A stretch of DNA of 42,100 nucleotides from an uncultured Porphyromonadaceae bacterium (GCA_947175265.1 CAMWMD010000027.1:1-42100), one strand, 5' to 3'; shown: positions 8,924 through 17,786, numbered from the stretch's first letter. Numbers and translations are program-made. The notes: a model not told the origin generated them from the letters alone.

Positions 8924-9732
8924 AAGCGAGGATATTGACATTACTTTTGATGGTCGTGGCATTCGGGTGGCTCACCACAGAAGCGGCCGTTACATTGGCG
9001 GAAGCGGATTCAGCCTATAATGACAAAGAGTATGGCAAGGCCATCGAGATTTACAACAACATCCGTCAGGAGGAGGGGAGCAACGCCGCGCTCCTCTATA
9101 ATCTCGGTAACTCATACTATCAGGAGGGCGACTTCGGCAACGCGATGATATGCTATCTGCGCGCACACCGTCTTGATCCTTCAAACAAAGATATCAACGC
9201 CAATCTGACATTCCTCCGCAGCAAGGTCGATGATGCCAACAAGGCGGAGCAGAAGGGGAGGCGTCTGCGTGTTACTCCCGATGAGGAGGGTTTCTTCCAA
9301 TCCGTCCGCCGTACGGTCGCCGTGGATACCTCCACAGATACATGGGCAGTGTGGGGTGCCGTATTCTTCATTCTTTTCGTAAGTGGAGTGGCCTTATACA
9401 TATTCACAAGGAATGTGTTTGCGAGAAAGGTCGGTTTCTTCGGTAGCATCGTCTGTCTGTGCGGCACGGTCATATTCCTTTGTTTTGCCTTTATGGGAGC
9501 GAGGGCATACAGCGCGAGAAACGAGGGGGTGGTGACGGGATTCAAGGTCACATTGCTCACAGAACCCGGCAAACAGGTCGAGGGTGATAAAGGGAATGTG
9601 CTGACGAAAGGCACCGTCGTGCAGATACTGTCGGAGGAGACTGATGCCGAAGGTAATATCAACTGGTATAAGGTGCGTCTGAATTCCGACTATATTGGCT
9701 GGATAGAGGCCGAAAATCTTGCCGTGATATGA
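8920..9732 (+). CDS. batE: BatE, TPR and SH3-like protein
   Basis: A 270-aa protein with a signal peptide (about residues 1-22) and TPR repeats (about 25-100, including YNLGNSYYQEGDFGNAMICYLRA). Two membrane segments follow at about 141-162 and 172-196. A C-terminal SH3-like domain (about 203-270) ends in the typical WYKVRLNSDYIGWIE pattern. This TPR-TM-SH3 order is the usual BatE arrangement. It is the last gene of the operon; a 206-nt gap follows. Its likely role is as a scaffold of the Bat complex, with the SH3 domain outside the membrane. No clear intrinsic terminator follows. Confidence 0.92.
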   Translation: MKARILTLLLMVVAFGWLTTEAAVTLAEADSAYNDKEYGKAIEIYNNIRQEEGSNAALLYNLGNSYYQEGDFGNAMICYLRAHRLDPSNKDINANLTFLRSKVDDANKAEQKGRRLRVTPDEEGFFQSVRRTVAVDTSTDTWAVWGAVFFILFVSGVALYIFTRNVFARKVGFFGSIVCLCGTVIFLCFAFMGARAYSARNEGVVTGFKVTLLTEPGKQVEGDKGNVLTKGTVVQILSEETDAEGNINWYKVRLNSDYIGWIEAENLAVI

Positions 9733-9785
9733 CATTTTGCCCTCAGAAGCCTAATATTTAGCATGATACGGGGGGAAAGGTGAAT

Positions 9786-9805
9786 AATATGTTTTAAAAC
9801 ATATT
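9786..9805. promoter_or_regulatory. Perfect 20-bp palindrome, candidate operator
   Basis: AATATGTTTTAAAACATATT is a perfect palindrome in the gap between batE and the small HTH gene. The outer halves AATATGTT and AACATATT with a 4-base centre recur at 28030-28049 upstream of the amylase gene. Its size and dyad form fit a homodimeric regulator site. It lies about 144 bases before the HTH start. A weak TAnnTTTG-like element (TAGTTTTA) is at 9872-9879. Confidence 0.5.
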
Positions 9806-9938
9806 CAAATTTCCGAAAAATCTTGGCAGATTGAGAAAAATTGTCTAAATTAGCAAACGAAAACCAAACAATAGTTTTATAAATAATCGACGGTTGCCTT
9901 AAATCGTTAAAGTATAACCTCAAAAAATACCATCTGCT

Positions 9939-10202
9939 ATGAGCAAGACAATCACCTTCAACGAGCTTCGCAGACTCAAGGACAGTCTGCCTGACGGCTC
10001 CACCCATCGTATTGCCGACGAACTTAACCTTACTGTACAGACCGTGCGCAACTATTTCGGCGGTGTCAACTATCAGTTCGGTAAGAACGTCGGAATGCAT
10101 ATCGAACCGGGTCCTGACGGTGGCCTCGTAGTTCTTGACGACACAACCATCTACGATATGGCAGTCAAGATTCTTGAGGAGCAGAATCAGGCCAAAGCCT
10201 GA
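9939..10202 (+). CDS. Small putative DNA-binding (helix-turn-helix) protein
   Basis: An 87-aa protein. Residues about 22-42 (HRIADELNLTVQTVRNYFGG) form a clear helix-turn-helix pattern with a recognition helix ending in RNYFGG. The rest contains a conserved-looking HIEPGPDGG...VLDDTTI block and a helical C-terminus. It resembles a small conserved Bacteroidales protein usually annotated only as a DNA-binding protein. No regulon can be assigned. It lies upstream of mutS2 in the same direction and may be co-transcribed with it, although a hairpin lies between them. The palindrome at 9786-9805 is a possible autoregulatory site (inference). Confidence 0.82.
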   Translation: MSKTITFNELRRLKDSLPDGSTHRIADELNLTVQTVRNYFGGVNYQFGKNVGMHIEPGPDGGLVVLDDTTIYDMAVKILEEQNQAKA

Positions 10203-10244
10203 GCGTTCGCTCCCCGGGAATAAAGTTAAAAACAAAATGTATTG

Positions 10245-10275
10245 ACGGCGCCGATGGTAGTTACCTCGGTGCCGT
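10245..10275 (+). terminator. Hairpin directly upstream of mutS2 (terminator or leader structure)
   Basis: ACGGCGCCGA (10245-10254) pairs with TCGGTGCCGT (10266-10275), with one G-T pair. An inner GGTA/TACC stem and a tiny loop complete the hairpin. The T-rich sequence that follows contains the mutS2 start codon only 12 bases later. It could end the HTH transcript or mask mutS2 translation initiation. Confidence 0.5.
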
Positions 10276-10286
10276 TCCGATTTAAT

Positions 10287-12755
10287 ATGATTTTTCCAAA
10301 AGATTTTGAATCTAAGATAGGGTTCGACTCCCTGCGATCTCTTCTAATTGAAAAATGCGAGACCCGGCTTGGTAAGGAAGAGGCCATCGCAATGAGTTTT
10401 TCAAGCGACTTCGATGAGATTAAGCGTCGCTTGCTCACCGTGTCTGAAATGCAGACTCTCCTCTCCTCCGGCGCGGAGATGCCTGAGGAGAGCGTCTATG
10501 ATGTGGTGCCCTGGCTTTCCGAAATCAGGGCTGCCGGCTCGTTCATGTCGGCCGACAGGCTACAGAAACTTTCGGCCACATTGCGCACAATGTCGGCCGT
10601 AGGGTCGTTCTTCTCAAAAAAGGATGAGGGGGGCGCCACCCGTTATCCCTATCTTGCCGATGAGTTTTCAATGCTCCCCGCTTTTCCCTCCATAGTGGCG
10701 GAGATAGATCGCTGCATAGGGCGGTTCGGTGAGGTGAAAGATAATGCCTCCCCCGGACTCGCAGACGTTCGGCGTGCCATCTCAGCAGCCTCAGGCTCAA
10801 TGCAGCGGGCCATGCGCCGTGTGCTCGACCGTGCCGTGCAGGAGGGGATAGTGGATAAGGATGCCACCCCATCGCTCCGCGACGGCAGGATGGTGATTCC
10901 CGTGGCGGCAGGAGCAAAAAGGGGAATCAACGGTATTGTCCACGACCAGAGTGCCACGGGAAAAACCGTTTTCATAGAGCCTGCGGAAGTGGTGGAGGCC
11001 GGAAACAGGCTTCGTGAACTTGAAATGGAGGAGAGGCGTGAGATCGCTATCATTCTTACGGCCATAACCGATATGATACGTCCCTCGGCCGGGGAGATTA
11101 TCGAGGGATGTAAGGTGCTTGCCCGTCTTGATTTCATAAAGGCGAAGGCTAAGTTCTCCTCCGAAACGGGGGGCGAGATGCCCAACCTTTCACGCGAGCC
11201 TGAGATAGACTGGTTCCATGCCGTGCATCCCGGACTTTTGCTTAATCTCAGGCAACAAGGACGCACTCCCGTGCCTCTTGACATTCATCTTGATTCTGCC
11301 AAAAGGATACTGATTATCTCCGGTCCCAATGCAGGTGGTAAGTCGGTGTGTCTTAAGACGGTGGCCGTGGTGCAATACATGATGCAATGCGGGATGCTCC
11401 CTACCTTGTATTCAAACTCCCATGCAGGTATATTTTCAGGTATATTTATAGATATAGGTGATGAGCAATCTATAGAGAACGACCTCAGTACCTACTCCTC
11501 GCATCTTGCCAACATGAAATTCTTCCTCGCAAACGCCAAGGCCACAACACTCATCCTTGCCGATGAAATGGGTTCGGGAACAGAGCCTCAGATTGGAGGT
11601 GCATTGGCACAGGCAATCCTGACGGATCTTGGCAAAAGCGGGTGTATGGGGATAGTCACCACCCACTACCAGAATCTCAAGACCTTTGCGGAATCCGAGG
11701 AAGGATTCGTAAACGGCGCGATGCTTTACGACCGACAGCATCTGCGCCCGACATTCCAACTTTCAATAGGCAATCCGGGAAGTTCATTTGCTTTGGAAAT
11801 TGCCCGCAACACAGGGTTGCCGCGCGATGTGATTGAAAAAGCACGGGAGATAGTAGGCTCTGACTACGTCAACATGGATAAATATCTTCTCGACATACAG
11901 CGCGACCGCCGTTACTGGCAGAACAAGCGCCTGAACATCAAGGAGAAGGAACATAAACTCGATAAACTTCTTGAGACGTATGAGTCAAATTCTTCCGACC
12001 TTAAAAGTCAGAGGGCCGCTATCCTGAAGGCCGCTAAAGAGGAGGCTAAGGAAATTCTGGCAGGTGCAAATGCGGCGATAGAGAGATCCATCCACGAGAT
12101 CCGTAAGGCCGAGGCAGAGAAGGAACGTACGCGGATGGTGAGGAAGGAACTGGAGGAGTATAAAAGGAATCTTGAGGCCGAGGAGGAGAAGGAGAAGGTG
12201 CCAGAAGTATTGAAGCCCCTTCGCCACAAGAGCCGTAAAACCGATGCTGAGAGGAAAAATACAAAAGCCCAGCCTTCATCCGTCAAGAGTCTTGAGGCCG
12301 GCGATTATGTAAGGATGTCGAGCGGAGGGGTGGTAGGTAAGATTCTTTCTGTCTCCGGTAAGAAGGCGGAAGTGGCTTTCGGCGCTTTGCGCACAATAGT
12401 GGAACTTTCCAAACTTCAGCCGGCTCAGAAGCCGAAACCTACCGCGACCGACACAGTCGTCACAGTCTCCTCATCCACAAGTAATGAGAGTCGCGAAAGA
12501 CAATTGAATTTTAAAAATGAGATCGACGTGAGGGGTATGCGTGCCGATGAAGCTCTTCAGGCCGTGACATACTTCCTGGATGATGCCGTGCAGTTTAATG
12601 CCGGGAGGTTAAGGATACTGCACGGTACCGGTCACGGCATACTGAAAACCTTAATACGGCAGCAACTGAAAGCCAACCCCAACGTGGCTGACTACCATGA
12701 TGAGGATGTGAGGTTCGGTGGTGCCGGTATTACGGTAATAGACATGGAAAGATAA
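10287..12755 (+). CDS. mutS2: MutS2 family ATPase/endonuclease
   Basis: An 822-aa MutS2 protein. I start it at the ATG at 10287 (MIFPKDFESKIGFD), the conserved MutS2 N-terminus. A longer frame from 10242 adds 15 residues that overlap the upstream hairpin. The ATPase domain has Walker A GPNAGGKS (about residues 346-353) and Walker B LILADEMGSGTEP (D426, E427), followed by the His of the THYQNLK motif. A long charged coiled coil comes next (about 520-650, KEAEKERTR-type sequence). A KOW/SH3-like segment lies at about 675-710 and a C-terminal Smr domain at about 748-822 with EIDVRGM and LHGTGHG. MutS2 proteins act on recombination intermediates or collided ribosomes, not on mismatches. Confidence 0.96.
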   Translation: MIFPKDFESKIGFDSLRSLLIEKCETRLGKEEAIAMSFSSDFDEIKRRLLTVSEMQTLLSSGAEMPEESVYDVVPWLSEIRAAGSFMSADRLQKLSATLRTMSAVGSFFSKKDEGGATRYPYLADEFSMLPAFPSIVAEIDRCIGRFGEVKDNASPGLADVRRAISAASGSMQRAMRRVLDRAVQEGIVDKDATPSLRDGRMVIPVAAGAKRGINGIVHDQSATGKTVFIEPAEVVEAGNRLRELEMEERREIAIILTAITDMIRPSAGEIIEGCKVLARLDFIKAKAKFSSETGGEMPNLSREPEIDWFHAVHPGLLLNLRQQGRTPVPLDIHLDSAKRILIISGPNAGGKSVCLKTVAVVQYMMQCGMLPTLYSNSHAGIFSGIFIDIGDEQSIENDLSTYSSHLANMKFFLANAKATTLILADEMGSGTEPQIGGALAQAILTDLGKSGCMGIVTTHYQNLKTFAESEEGFVNGAMLYDRQHLRPTFQLSIGNPGSSFALEIARNTGLPRDVIEKAREIVGSDYVNMDKYLLDIQRDRRYWQNKRLNIKEKEHKLDKLLETYESNSSDLKSQRAAILKAAKEEAKEILAGANAAIERSIHEIRKAEAEKERTRMVRKELEEYKRNLEAEEEKEKVPEVLKPLRHKSRKTDAERKNTKAQPSSVKSLEAGDYVRMSSGGVVGKILSVSGKKAEVAFGALRTIVELSKLQPAQKPKPTATDTVVTVSSSTSNESRERQLNFKNEIDVRGMRADEALQAVTYFLDDAVQFNAGRLRILHGTGHGILKTLIRQQLKANPNVADYHDEDVRFGGAGITVIDMER

Positions 12756-12783
12756 TGGGAAATCTTACCCCGCAATATAAACG

Positions 12784-12816
12784 GAACAGCCTGCATTGAT
12801 ACCACGCAGGCTGTTC
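12784..12816 (+). terminator. Intrinsic terminator between mutS2 and lysA
   Basis: GAACAGCCTGC (12784-12794) and GCAGGCTGTTC (12806-12816) form an 11-bp perfect stem with an 11-nt loop. A T-rich run (TGATTTTATTT) follows on the + strand. The genes converge here, so it may work in both directions. Confidence 0.8.
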
Positions 12817-12851
12817 TGATTTTATTTGGTAAGAATGTTGCCGGAATTTGC

Positions 12852-14003
12852 TCAACGGCTGAACACGGAACCGGGGAGAGGACGGCAATTGTAGCCGGAG
12901 GCCATGATCTCGCCGTATGCCCCTGCCGATCTCAGCGCGATGAGGTCGCCGCGTTTGGTCAAAGGAAGCGGTTCGTCAGTGCCGAACACGTCGGATGATT
13001 CACAGATAGGTCCTACCACGTCATATCTCTCCTCGATGTCGGAGTTTGATGTGATATTTTCTATCTTATGGTGTGCCTGATATAAAGCCGGGCGAATGAG
13101 GGCAGTCATTCCTCCGTCTACTATCACGAATTTCTTGCCTACACCCTCCTTCACATATACCACGCGGGTGATGAGTGAGCCGCACTGAGCCACGATGGCT
13201 CGCCCGAGTTCAAAATGCAGTTGCTGACCGGGACGCAATTTCAGATTCTCGTGGAAAATGTCGAAATAACTCTTGAAATCCGGGATAGGGTTTGAATCGG
13301 GGTTATCATAGTCTATTCCCAAACCTCCACCCACATTTATGAGGGGAATCTCGATATCCGGGAGGCGCTCCTGTAGTGAGTTGATGCGCTCACACAAAAT
13401 TTTGAACGGAGTGAGATCCGTCACCTGCGAACCGATATGGAAATGAAATCCTCGGAAGTCAAGGCTCTCCGATTTTATGCAGTAGTCGACGAGTTCGTCA
13501 ATCATTGTCATGGCGATGCCGAATTTGTTTTCAGCAAGACCGGTGGTGATGTAGTGATGTGTATGGGCATCAATTTCCGGATTGACACGGAGAGCGACAG
13601 GAGCCTTCACCCCCATTTCTGCGGCGAGGCTCTCAATCACCTCAAGTTCGGCTTTGGATTCCACGTTGAAGCAACCGATGCCATATTGTAAGGCGGTGGT
13701 GATTTCAGCGTCAGTCTTTCCGACACCCGCGAACACGATCTTAGGAGCAGGGAAACCGGCAGTCACGGCTGCCTTGATCTCACCGAGGCTCACAGTGTCG
13801 GCACCAAGACCAGCTGCGGCTATGCGTTGGAGAATCTCCGGATTGCTGTTAGCCTTCACTGCATAATGGACATGGAAATTGGGATATGAAGCCGCTGCTT
13901 TCACAGCGTCAAGAGTCTCGTCAAGAAGGTGAAGGTCGTAATAATAAAGTGGTGTCTCCCCCTCTTTAAGTTTGTCTATAGGGAAATATGTGGAGTTTGT
14001 CAT
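12852..14003 (-). CDS. lysA: Diaminopimelate decarboxylase
   Basis: A 383-aa PLP-dependent, alanine-racemase-fold decarboxylase that converts meso-diaminopimelate to L-lysine. I start it at the ATG at 14003; the frame remains open to 14039 but that extension runs through the hairpin upstream. The PLP lysine is in HYAVKANSNP (K50). The glycine loop GGGLGIDY binds phosphate. The active-site cysteine lies in GPICESSD and the substrate/PLP tyrosine in GAYGEIMASGYN near the C-terminus. The enzyme is on the short side for LysA, as in other Bacteroidetes. It is encoded directly after aspartate kinase with 68 nt between them. The call is secure. Confidence 0.95.
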   Translation of the reverse strand: MTNSTYFPIDKLKEGETPLYYYDLHLLDETLDAVKAAASYPNFHVHYAVKANSNPEILQRIAAAGLGADTVSLGEIKAAVTAGFPAPKIVFAGVGKTDAEITTALQYGIGCFNVESKAELEVIESLAAEMGVKAPVALRVNPEIDAHTHHYITTGLAENKFGIAMTMIDELVDYCIKSESLDFRGFHFHIGSQVTDLTPFKILCERINSLQERLPDIEIPLINVGGGLGIDYDNPDSNPIPDFKSYFDIFHENLKLRPGQQLHFELGRAIVAQCGSLITRVVYVKEGVGKKFVIVDGGMTALIRPALYQAHHKIENITSNSDIEERYDVVGPICESSDVFGTDEPLPLTKRGDLIALRSAGAYGEIMASGYNCRPLPGSVFSR

Positions 14004-14022
14004 AAACAGAGTAATTTTAAAA

Positions 14023-14049
14023 ACCGCTCCCGGCATCATGCCGGGGGCG
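14023..14049 (-). terminator. Terminator-like hairpin between lysC and lysA
   Basis: On the minus strand two 13-base arms (14037-14049 and 14023-14035) pair with a single mismatch. GTTTTTAAAATT follows at once. This has the form of an intrinsic terminator, yet it stands only about 19 bases before the lysA start, inside an apparent two-gene operon. It may attenuate lysA relative to lysC. Confidence 0.7.
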
Positions 14050-14071
14050 GAATTATGAGAATGTTGGTATT

Positions 14072-15382
14072 TTAGAAAAGATGTTCGCTCAGAAGTTTGA
14101 GAGCCTTTATCTTATCATCTTTCCTTATAAGGAGGGAGATATTGTAGTTGCTTCCTCCGTATGAAATCATTCTGACGGGCACCTCCTTGAGGGCGTTCAC
14201 CACTTCGGCCTCGAAGCCACGGTTCTGCCATTCGAGGTCGCCTACCACACAGACGATTACCATCTCACGGTCTACGGTCACGTTGCCGAGTTCAGATAAT
14301 TCCGCAACTATCTGTTTGAGGTTACGTTCATTGTCAATAGTCACCGACACTCCCACCTCGGAAGTGGTGATCATATCGATTGAGGTCTGATATTTCTCAA
14401 AAATCTCGAACACCTTGCGGAGGAAACCGTATGCGAGAAGCATGTGGCTGCTCTTGATCTTGATGGCGGTGATATTGTCTTTCGCAGCAACGGCCTTGAT
14501 TTTCCTTGTAGGCTCGGTGTTGTAGATGCGTGTTCCCTCCGCCTCCGGCTCCATAGTGTTGAGGAGTCTGACGGGGATATTGGCATGTTTCGCCGGGAGC
14601 ACGCAGGTGGGGTGGAGAATCTTCGCACCAAAGTAGGCCAACTCGGCCGCCTCTTCAAAGTGGAGTTCGTTCACCGGTTTGGTCCCCTCCACAAAACGGG
14701 GGTCGTTGTTGTGCATACCGTCGATATCTGTCCAAATCTGTATCTCTGTCGAAGGGATGGCCGCGCCGAGCAGGGAAGCGGTGTAGTCGCTCCCGCCACG
14801 CTGGAGATTATCGATCTCGCCGTCCATATTACGGCAGATGAAACCTTGGGTGAGATATATCTGATGACCCGGATTATTTTCCAGGGTCTTCTGTATATTT
14901 TCCTTTATGAATTTCTGGTCAGGTTCGCCATGCTCGTTGATGCGCATGAACTCGGTGGCATCGAGCAGCACGGCATCAAGCCCGCGCTCCTTCATGTAGA
15001 GAGAGACGAGCATGGTAGAGAGTTTCTCACCGAAAGCCACCACCTCTTTCTCCTCCTTGGAGGTATGGGGACGGTTGACGTAACTTCTCAGTTCTGTGAA
15101 TATTTTTTTCAGATTTGTCTTGGCCTGTCCTAACAACTCCTTATCCGTGAGGAGTTCCTCGGCGGTAGACTCATATTTGTTTTCGAGATCGTCGATTTGC
15201 TTACTTGCGTTGGCAAGTTCATTATCCTTGATGAACTGGGAAATCCCGATAAGGCTATTGGTGGTGCCTGACATTGCGCTGAGCACTACCATGACATTTC
15301 CCTCGGCGGCTACAAGGGCCACCATATTCTTCATTCTTTGGGCGCTCCCGACAGAAGTGCCGCCAAATTTCATTACCTTCAT
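14072..15382 (-). CDS. lysC: Aspartate kinase, monofunctional
   Basis: A 436-aa aspartokinase that phosphorylates L-aspartate, the first step toward lysine, diaminopimelate, threonine and methionine. The start at 15382 places the conserved MKVMKFGGTSVGS at the N-terminus; the frame stays open upstream to 15451 but that leader looks non-coding. The kinase domain (about 1-270) includes KFGGTSVG and the RGGSDYTAS aspartate/ATP site. Two ACT-type regulatory segments fill about 290-436. No homoserine dehydrogenase domain is attached. Pairing with lysA suggests a diaminopimelate/lysine role. Feedback sensitivity cannot be read directly. Confidence 0.95.
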   Translation of the reverse strand: MKVMKFGGTSVGSAQRMKNMVALVAAEGNVMVVLSAMSGTTNSLIGISQFIKDNELANASKQIDDLENKYESTAEELLTDKELLGQAKTNLKKIFTELRSYVNRPHTSKEEKEVVAFGEKLSTMLVSLYMKERGLDAVLLDATEFMRINEHGEPDQKFIKENIQKTLENNPGHQIYLTQGFICRNMDGEIDNLQRGGSDYTASLLGAAIPSTEIQIWTDIDGMHNNDPRFVEGTKPVNELHFEEAAELAYFGAKILHPTCVLPAKHANIPVRLLNTMEPEAEGTRIYNTEPTRKIKAVAAKDNITAIKIKSSHMLLAYGFLRKVFEIFEKYQTSIDMITTSEVGVSVTIDNERNLKQIVAELSELGNVTVDREMVIVCVVGDLEWQNRGFEAEVVNALKEVPVRMISYGGSNYNISLLIRKDDKIKALKLLSEHLF

Positions 15383-15448
15383 ATTAAATAGAGTAGATGA
15401 AGTGATACCGGCACCGCGCCGGATTTTATTACCTGTAGAAAATTTTTG

Positions 15449-15456
15449 CAAAGATA
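15449..15456 (-). promoter_or_regulatory. -7 promoter element of lysC
   Basis: On the minus strand this reads TATCTTTG, an exact TAnnTTTG match 66 bases before the lysC start. No TTTG stands at the expected 19-base distance; a TTTG at 15471-15474 is too close (14 bases). The resulting leader is short and carries a small CCGGC/GCCGG hairpin at 15407-15421. Confidence 0.4.
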
Positions 15457-15520
15457 AATAAAAACATTTACAAATCAGTAATTTTTAAGATAAAAAGGGA
15501 GAAAAATGCTGAAATATGCA

Positions 15521-15552
15521 GCAGGCGGCCATTCCGGAGAACGGCCGCCTGC
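15521..15552 (-). terminator. Hairpin terminator after the prolyl oligopeptidase gene
   Basis: GCAGGCGGCC (15521-15530) and GGCCGCCTGC (15543-15552) make a perfect 10-bp GC-rich stem with a 12-nt loop, 18 bases past the peptidase stop. The T-run on the minus strand is weak, but the position fits a terminator. Confidence 0.65.
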
Positions 15553-15569
15553 CCTGATTTTGCTTTTGA

Positions 15570-17705
15570 TTATTTAGATATTTCCGGTGTTATGCCGAGA
15601 TTCTTGAAAATAAAGGAGTAGATATCGGTATATTCGTCGATAACTTTTCCGATAGGTTTTCCGCTGCCGTGGCCGGCTTTGCTGTCGATGCGTATAAGTT
15701 TCGGAGCATCACCTGTATTGGCTGCCTGAAGAGTCGCCGCATATTTGAATGAGTGGGCCGGAACAACACGGTCGTCATGGTCGGCCGTCGTGATCAGGAT
15801 TGCCGGATAGGGTGTGCCGTCGTTCTTGATATTGTGGATAGGGGAGTAGGAGAGAAGATAATCGGCCATCTCCTTGGAGTCGGCGCTGGTCCCGTAGTCG
15901 GGTGCCCAGTTCCAGCCGATGGTAAACAGATGATAGCGCATCATGTCCATAACCCCTACACGCGGTATGGCTACCTTGAAAAGATCGGGCCTCAGGTTCA
16001 CGGTCGCCCCTACGAGCAGGCCGCCGTTGCTGCCACCCTCTATCGTGAGCATCTCGGGAGTCGTCCACCCCTCTTTTATCATATATTCAGCAGCCGCGAT
16101 GAAATCATTGAATACGTTCATCTTATTCTGCTTGGTTCCCGCGAGATGCCACTCCTCGCCATATTCGGAGCCTCCGCGCAGATTGGCCTGTGCATAGATT
16201 CCTCCATTCTCAAGCCACAGCATACGGTTGGGTGAGAAGCCGGGAGGAAGAGAGACGTTGAACCCACCGTAACCATAGAGGTAGACCGGATTCTTTCCAT
16301 CTTTCTTCAAGCCCTTCTTATAAGTGATGAACATGGGTATCTTCGTCCCGTCGGCTGAGGGGTAGAACACTTGTTCTGTCACGTAGTCATCAAGATTTAT
16401 ACCCTTGATTTCAGGTGAGCCGATGATTTCACTCTTCCCGCTCTCCATGTCGTATGAAAAACGTGTGGAAGGATAGGCGAACGACGACAGTGAGTAATAC
16501 ACCTCATCGCTGTTTTTGTCTGTCGAGAAAGCCACCGAGCCGAAAGTGGGAAATTTCACCTCCCTAAGTTTCTTTCCGTCGCGTGTGTAGATATAAGCGT
16601 GGTCCGAGGCATCCTTCTCGTAAGAGAGGATCATCTTGTCGCCGGCAAACTGCATCCCTGTAAGCACCCCTTCACCTTCCGCTACGAGTTCCTTCCAGTT
16701 CTCACGCTGAGGTGCGCGGACGTCGGCCACCATCAGTCGGTTTCGCTTCGCGCCCCAGTTTGTCTTTATATAGATTTTGCCGTCGGCCACCTCCATTATC
16801 TGATGGTCATAATCCTGCGAAGGCTCCATCACAACCCAGTCGCCCCCGTTTTTGAGATTCTTTACCATTATGGAATTACCGTTCCCTTCGCCGCTTCCTA
16901 TCACGAAAAGCATATCCTCCGACTCCGGCACCATCGCTGAATGGAAATGGAGCGGATGCTGCTTGTCTTCGAATGCGAGACGGTCGCTGCTTTGGGGTGT
17001 GCCCAACTTATGGTAATATATCTGATGGTTCTCGTTGGCATTTGAAAATTCCTTACCCTTCTCGGGACGTGGATAGGCACTGTAATAGAAGCCGTCTCCT
17101 TCCCAATCCGCGCCCGTGAACTTAGCCCACTCGATATGATCGCTGAGGAGTTTGCCTGTGGTGGTATCCATCACGTATATCTCGTTCCAGTCTGAGCCGC
17201 TTCTTGAAATTATGTAGGCCATATACTTCCCGTCGTTCGACATGCTCACGCTCTTGAGTGCCACCGTACCGTCATCCGACAAGGTATTGGGGTCGAGGAA
17301 CACCTCACCCTTACCTCCCGCTGAATCCGAGCGATATAGCACACTCTGGTTCTGAAGGCCGTCGTTGTCGAAATAATAATATTTCCCGTCTTTCTCTTTC
17401 GAGGGGAGACCTGTCTTGCGGTAATTGTTGAGTTCGGTGAGCCTTTCCCGGATTTTGTCGCGGAAAGGAATTTTTGAAAGATATTCCTCTGTGACAGCGT
17501 TCTCCGCCTTAACCCATTCAAGAGTTGCCGATGCCGTGTCATTCTCAAGCGGACGATAAGGATCGGCTACGACTGTCCCGAAATAGTTGTCGGTGACGGT
17601 GGAGTCTGTAGGGGGCGCGGGATATTCAGTCTTATGTGACGCACATCCCGCAACCGTCACACCTGTAATAGTGGTCATGACTGCGAATTTTAGGAATCGG
17701 TTCAT
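15570..17705 (-). CDS. Prolyl oligopeptidase family serine peptidase (S9A), lipoprotein
   Basis: A 711-aa S9A peptidase that cleaves short peptides after proline. Starting at the ATG at 17705 gives a lipoprotein signal: MNRFLKF, a hydrophobic core, and GVTVAGC with the lipid cysteine at residue 21. A longer frame to 17828 would bury this signal. The seven-bladed propeller occupies about residues 100-440, and the alpha/beta-hydrolase domain is C-terminal. The catalytic serine is in GGSNGG, the aspartate in TADHDDRVVP and the histidine in KAGHGSGKP. All three are present. It is probably anchored in the periplasm or outer membrane and takes part in peptide use. It appears to be a single-gene unit. 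Confidence 0.94.
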   Translation of the reverse strand: MNRFLKFAVMTTITGVTVAGCASHKTEYPAPPTDSTVTDNYFGTVVADPYRPLENDTASATLEWVKAENAVTEEYLSKIPFRDKIRERLTELNNYRKTGLPSKEKDGKYYYFDNDGLQNQSVLYRSDSAGGKGEVFLDPNTLSDDGTVALKSVSMSNDGKYMAYIISRSGSDWNEIYVMDTTTGKLLSDHIEWAKFTGADWEGDGFYYSAYPRPEKGKEFSNANENHQIYYHKLGTPQSSDRLAFEDKQHPLHFHSAMVPESEDMLFVIGSGEGNGNSIMVKNLKNGGDWVVMEPSQDYDHQIMEVADGKIYIKTNWGAKRNRLMVADVRAPQRENWKELVAEGEGVLTGMQFAGDKMILSYEKDASDHAYIYTRDGKKLREVKFPTFGSVAFSTDKNSDEVYYSLSSFAYPSTRFSYDMESGKSEIIGSPEIKGINLDDYVTEQVFYPSADGTKIPMFITYKKGLKKDGKNPVYLYGYGGFNVSLPPGFSPNRMLWLENGGIYAQANLRGGSEYGEEWHLAGTKQNKMNVFNDFIAAAEYMIKEGWTTPEMLTIEGGSNGGLLVGATVNLRPDLFKVAIPRVGVMDMMRYHLFTIGWNWAPDYGTSADSKEMADYLLSYSPIHNIKNDGTPYPAILITTADHDDRVVPAHSFKYAATLQAANTGDAPKLIRIDSKAGHGSGKPIGKVIDEYTDIYSFIFKNLGITPEISK

Positions 17706-17755
17706 AATTGCGGTTATTAGATATGAAACTGGTTCGGCGACTTGGGTCACCGCCA

Positions 17756-17786
17756 CAAAGGTAATGCTTTTTGGCTGAAAATGAAA
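17756..17786 (-). promoter_or_regulatory. Promoter of the prolyl oligopeptidase gene
   Basis: On the minus strand, TTTC (17783-17786) is followed after 19 bases by TACCTTTG (17756-17763). This is a full -7 match and three of four bases at -33. The predicted leader is about 45 bases. Confidence 0.55.

Noticed and set aside
15383..15450. Lysine riboswitch upstream of lysC
   Set aside because: The leader from the predicted start of transcription is only about 60 bases, too short for the known lysine aptamer; only a small 5-bp hairpin is present.
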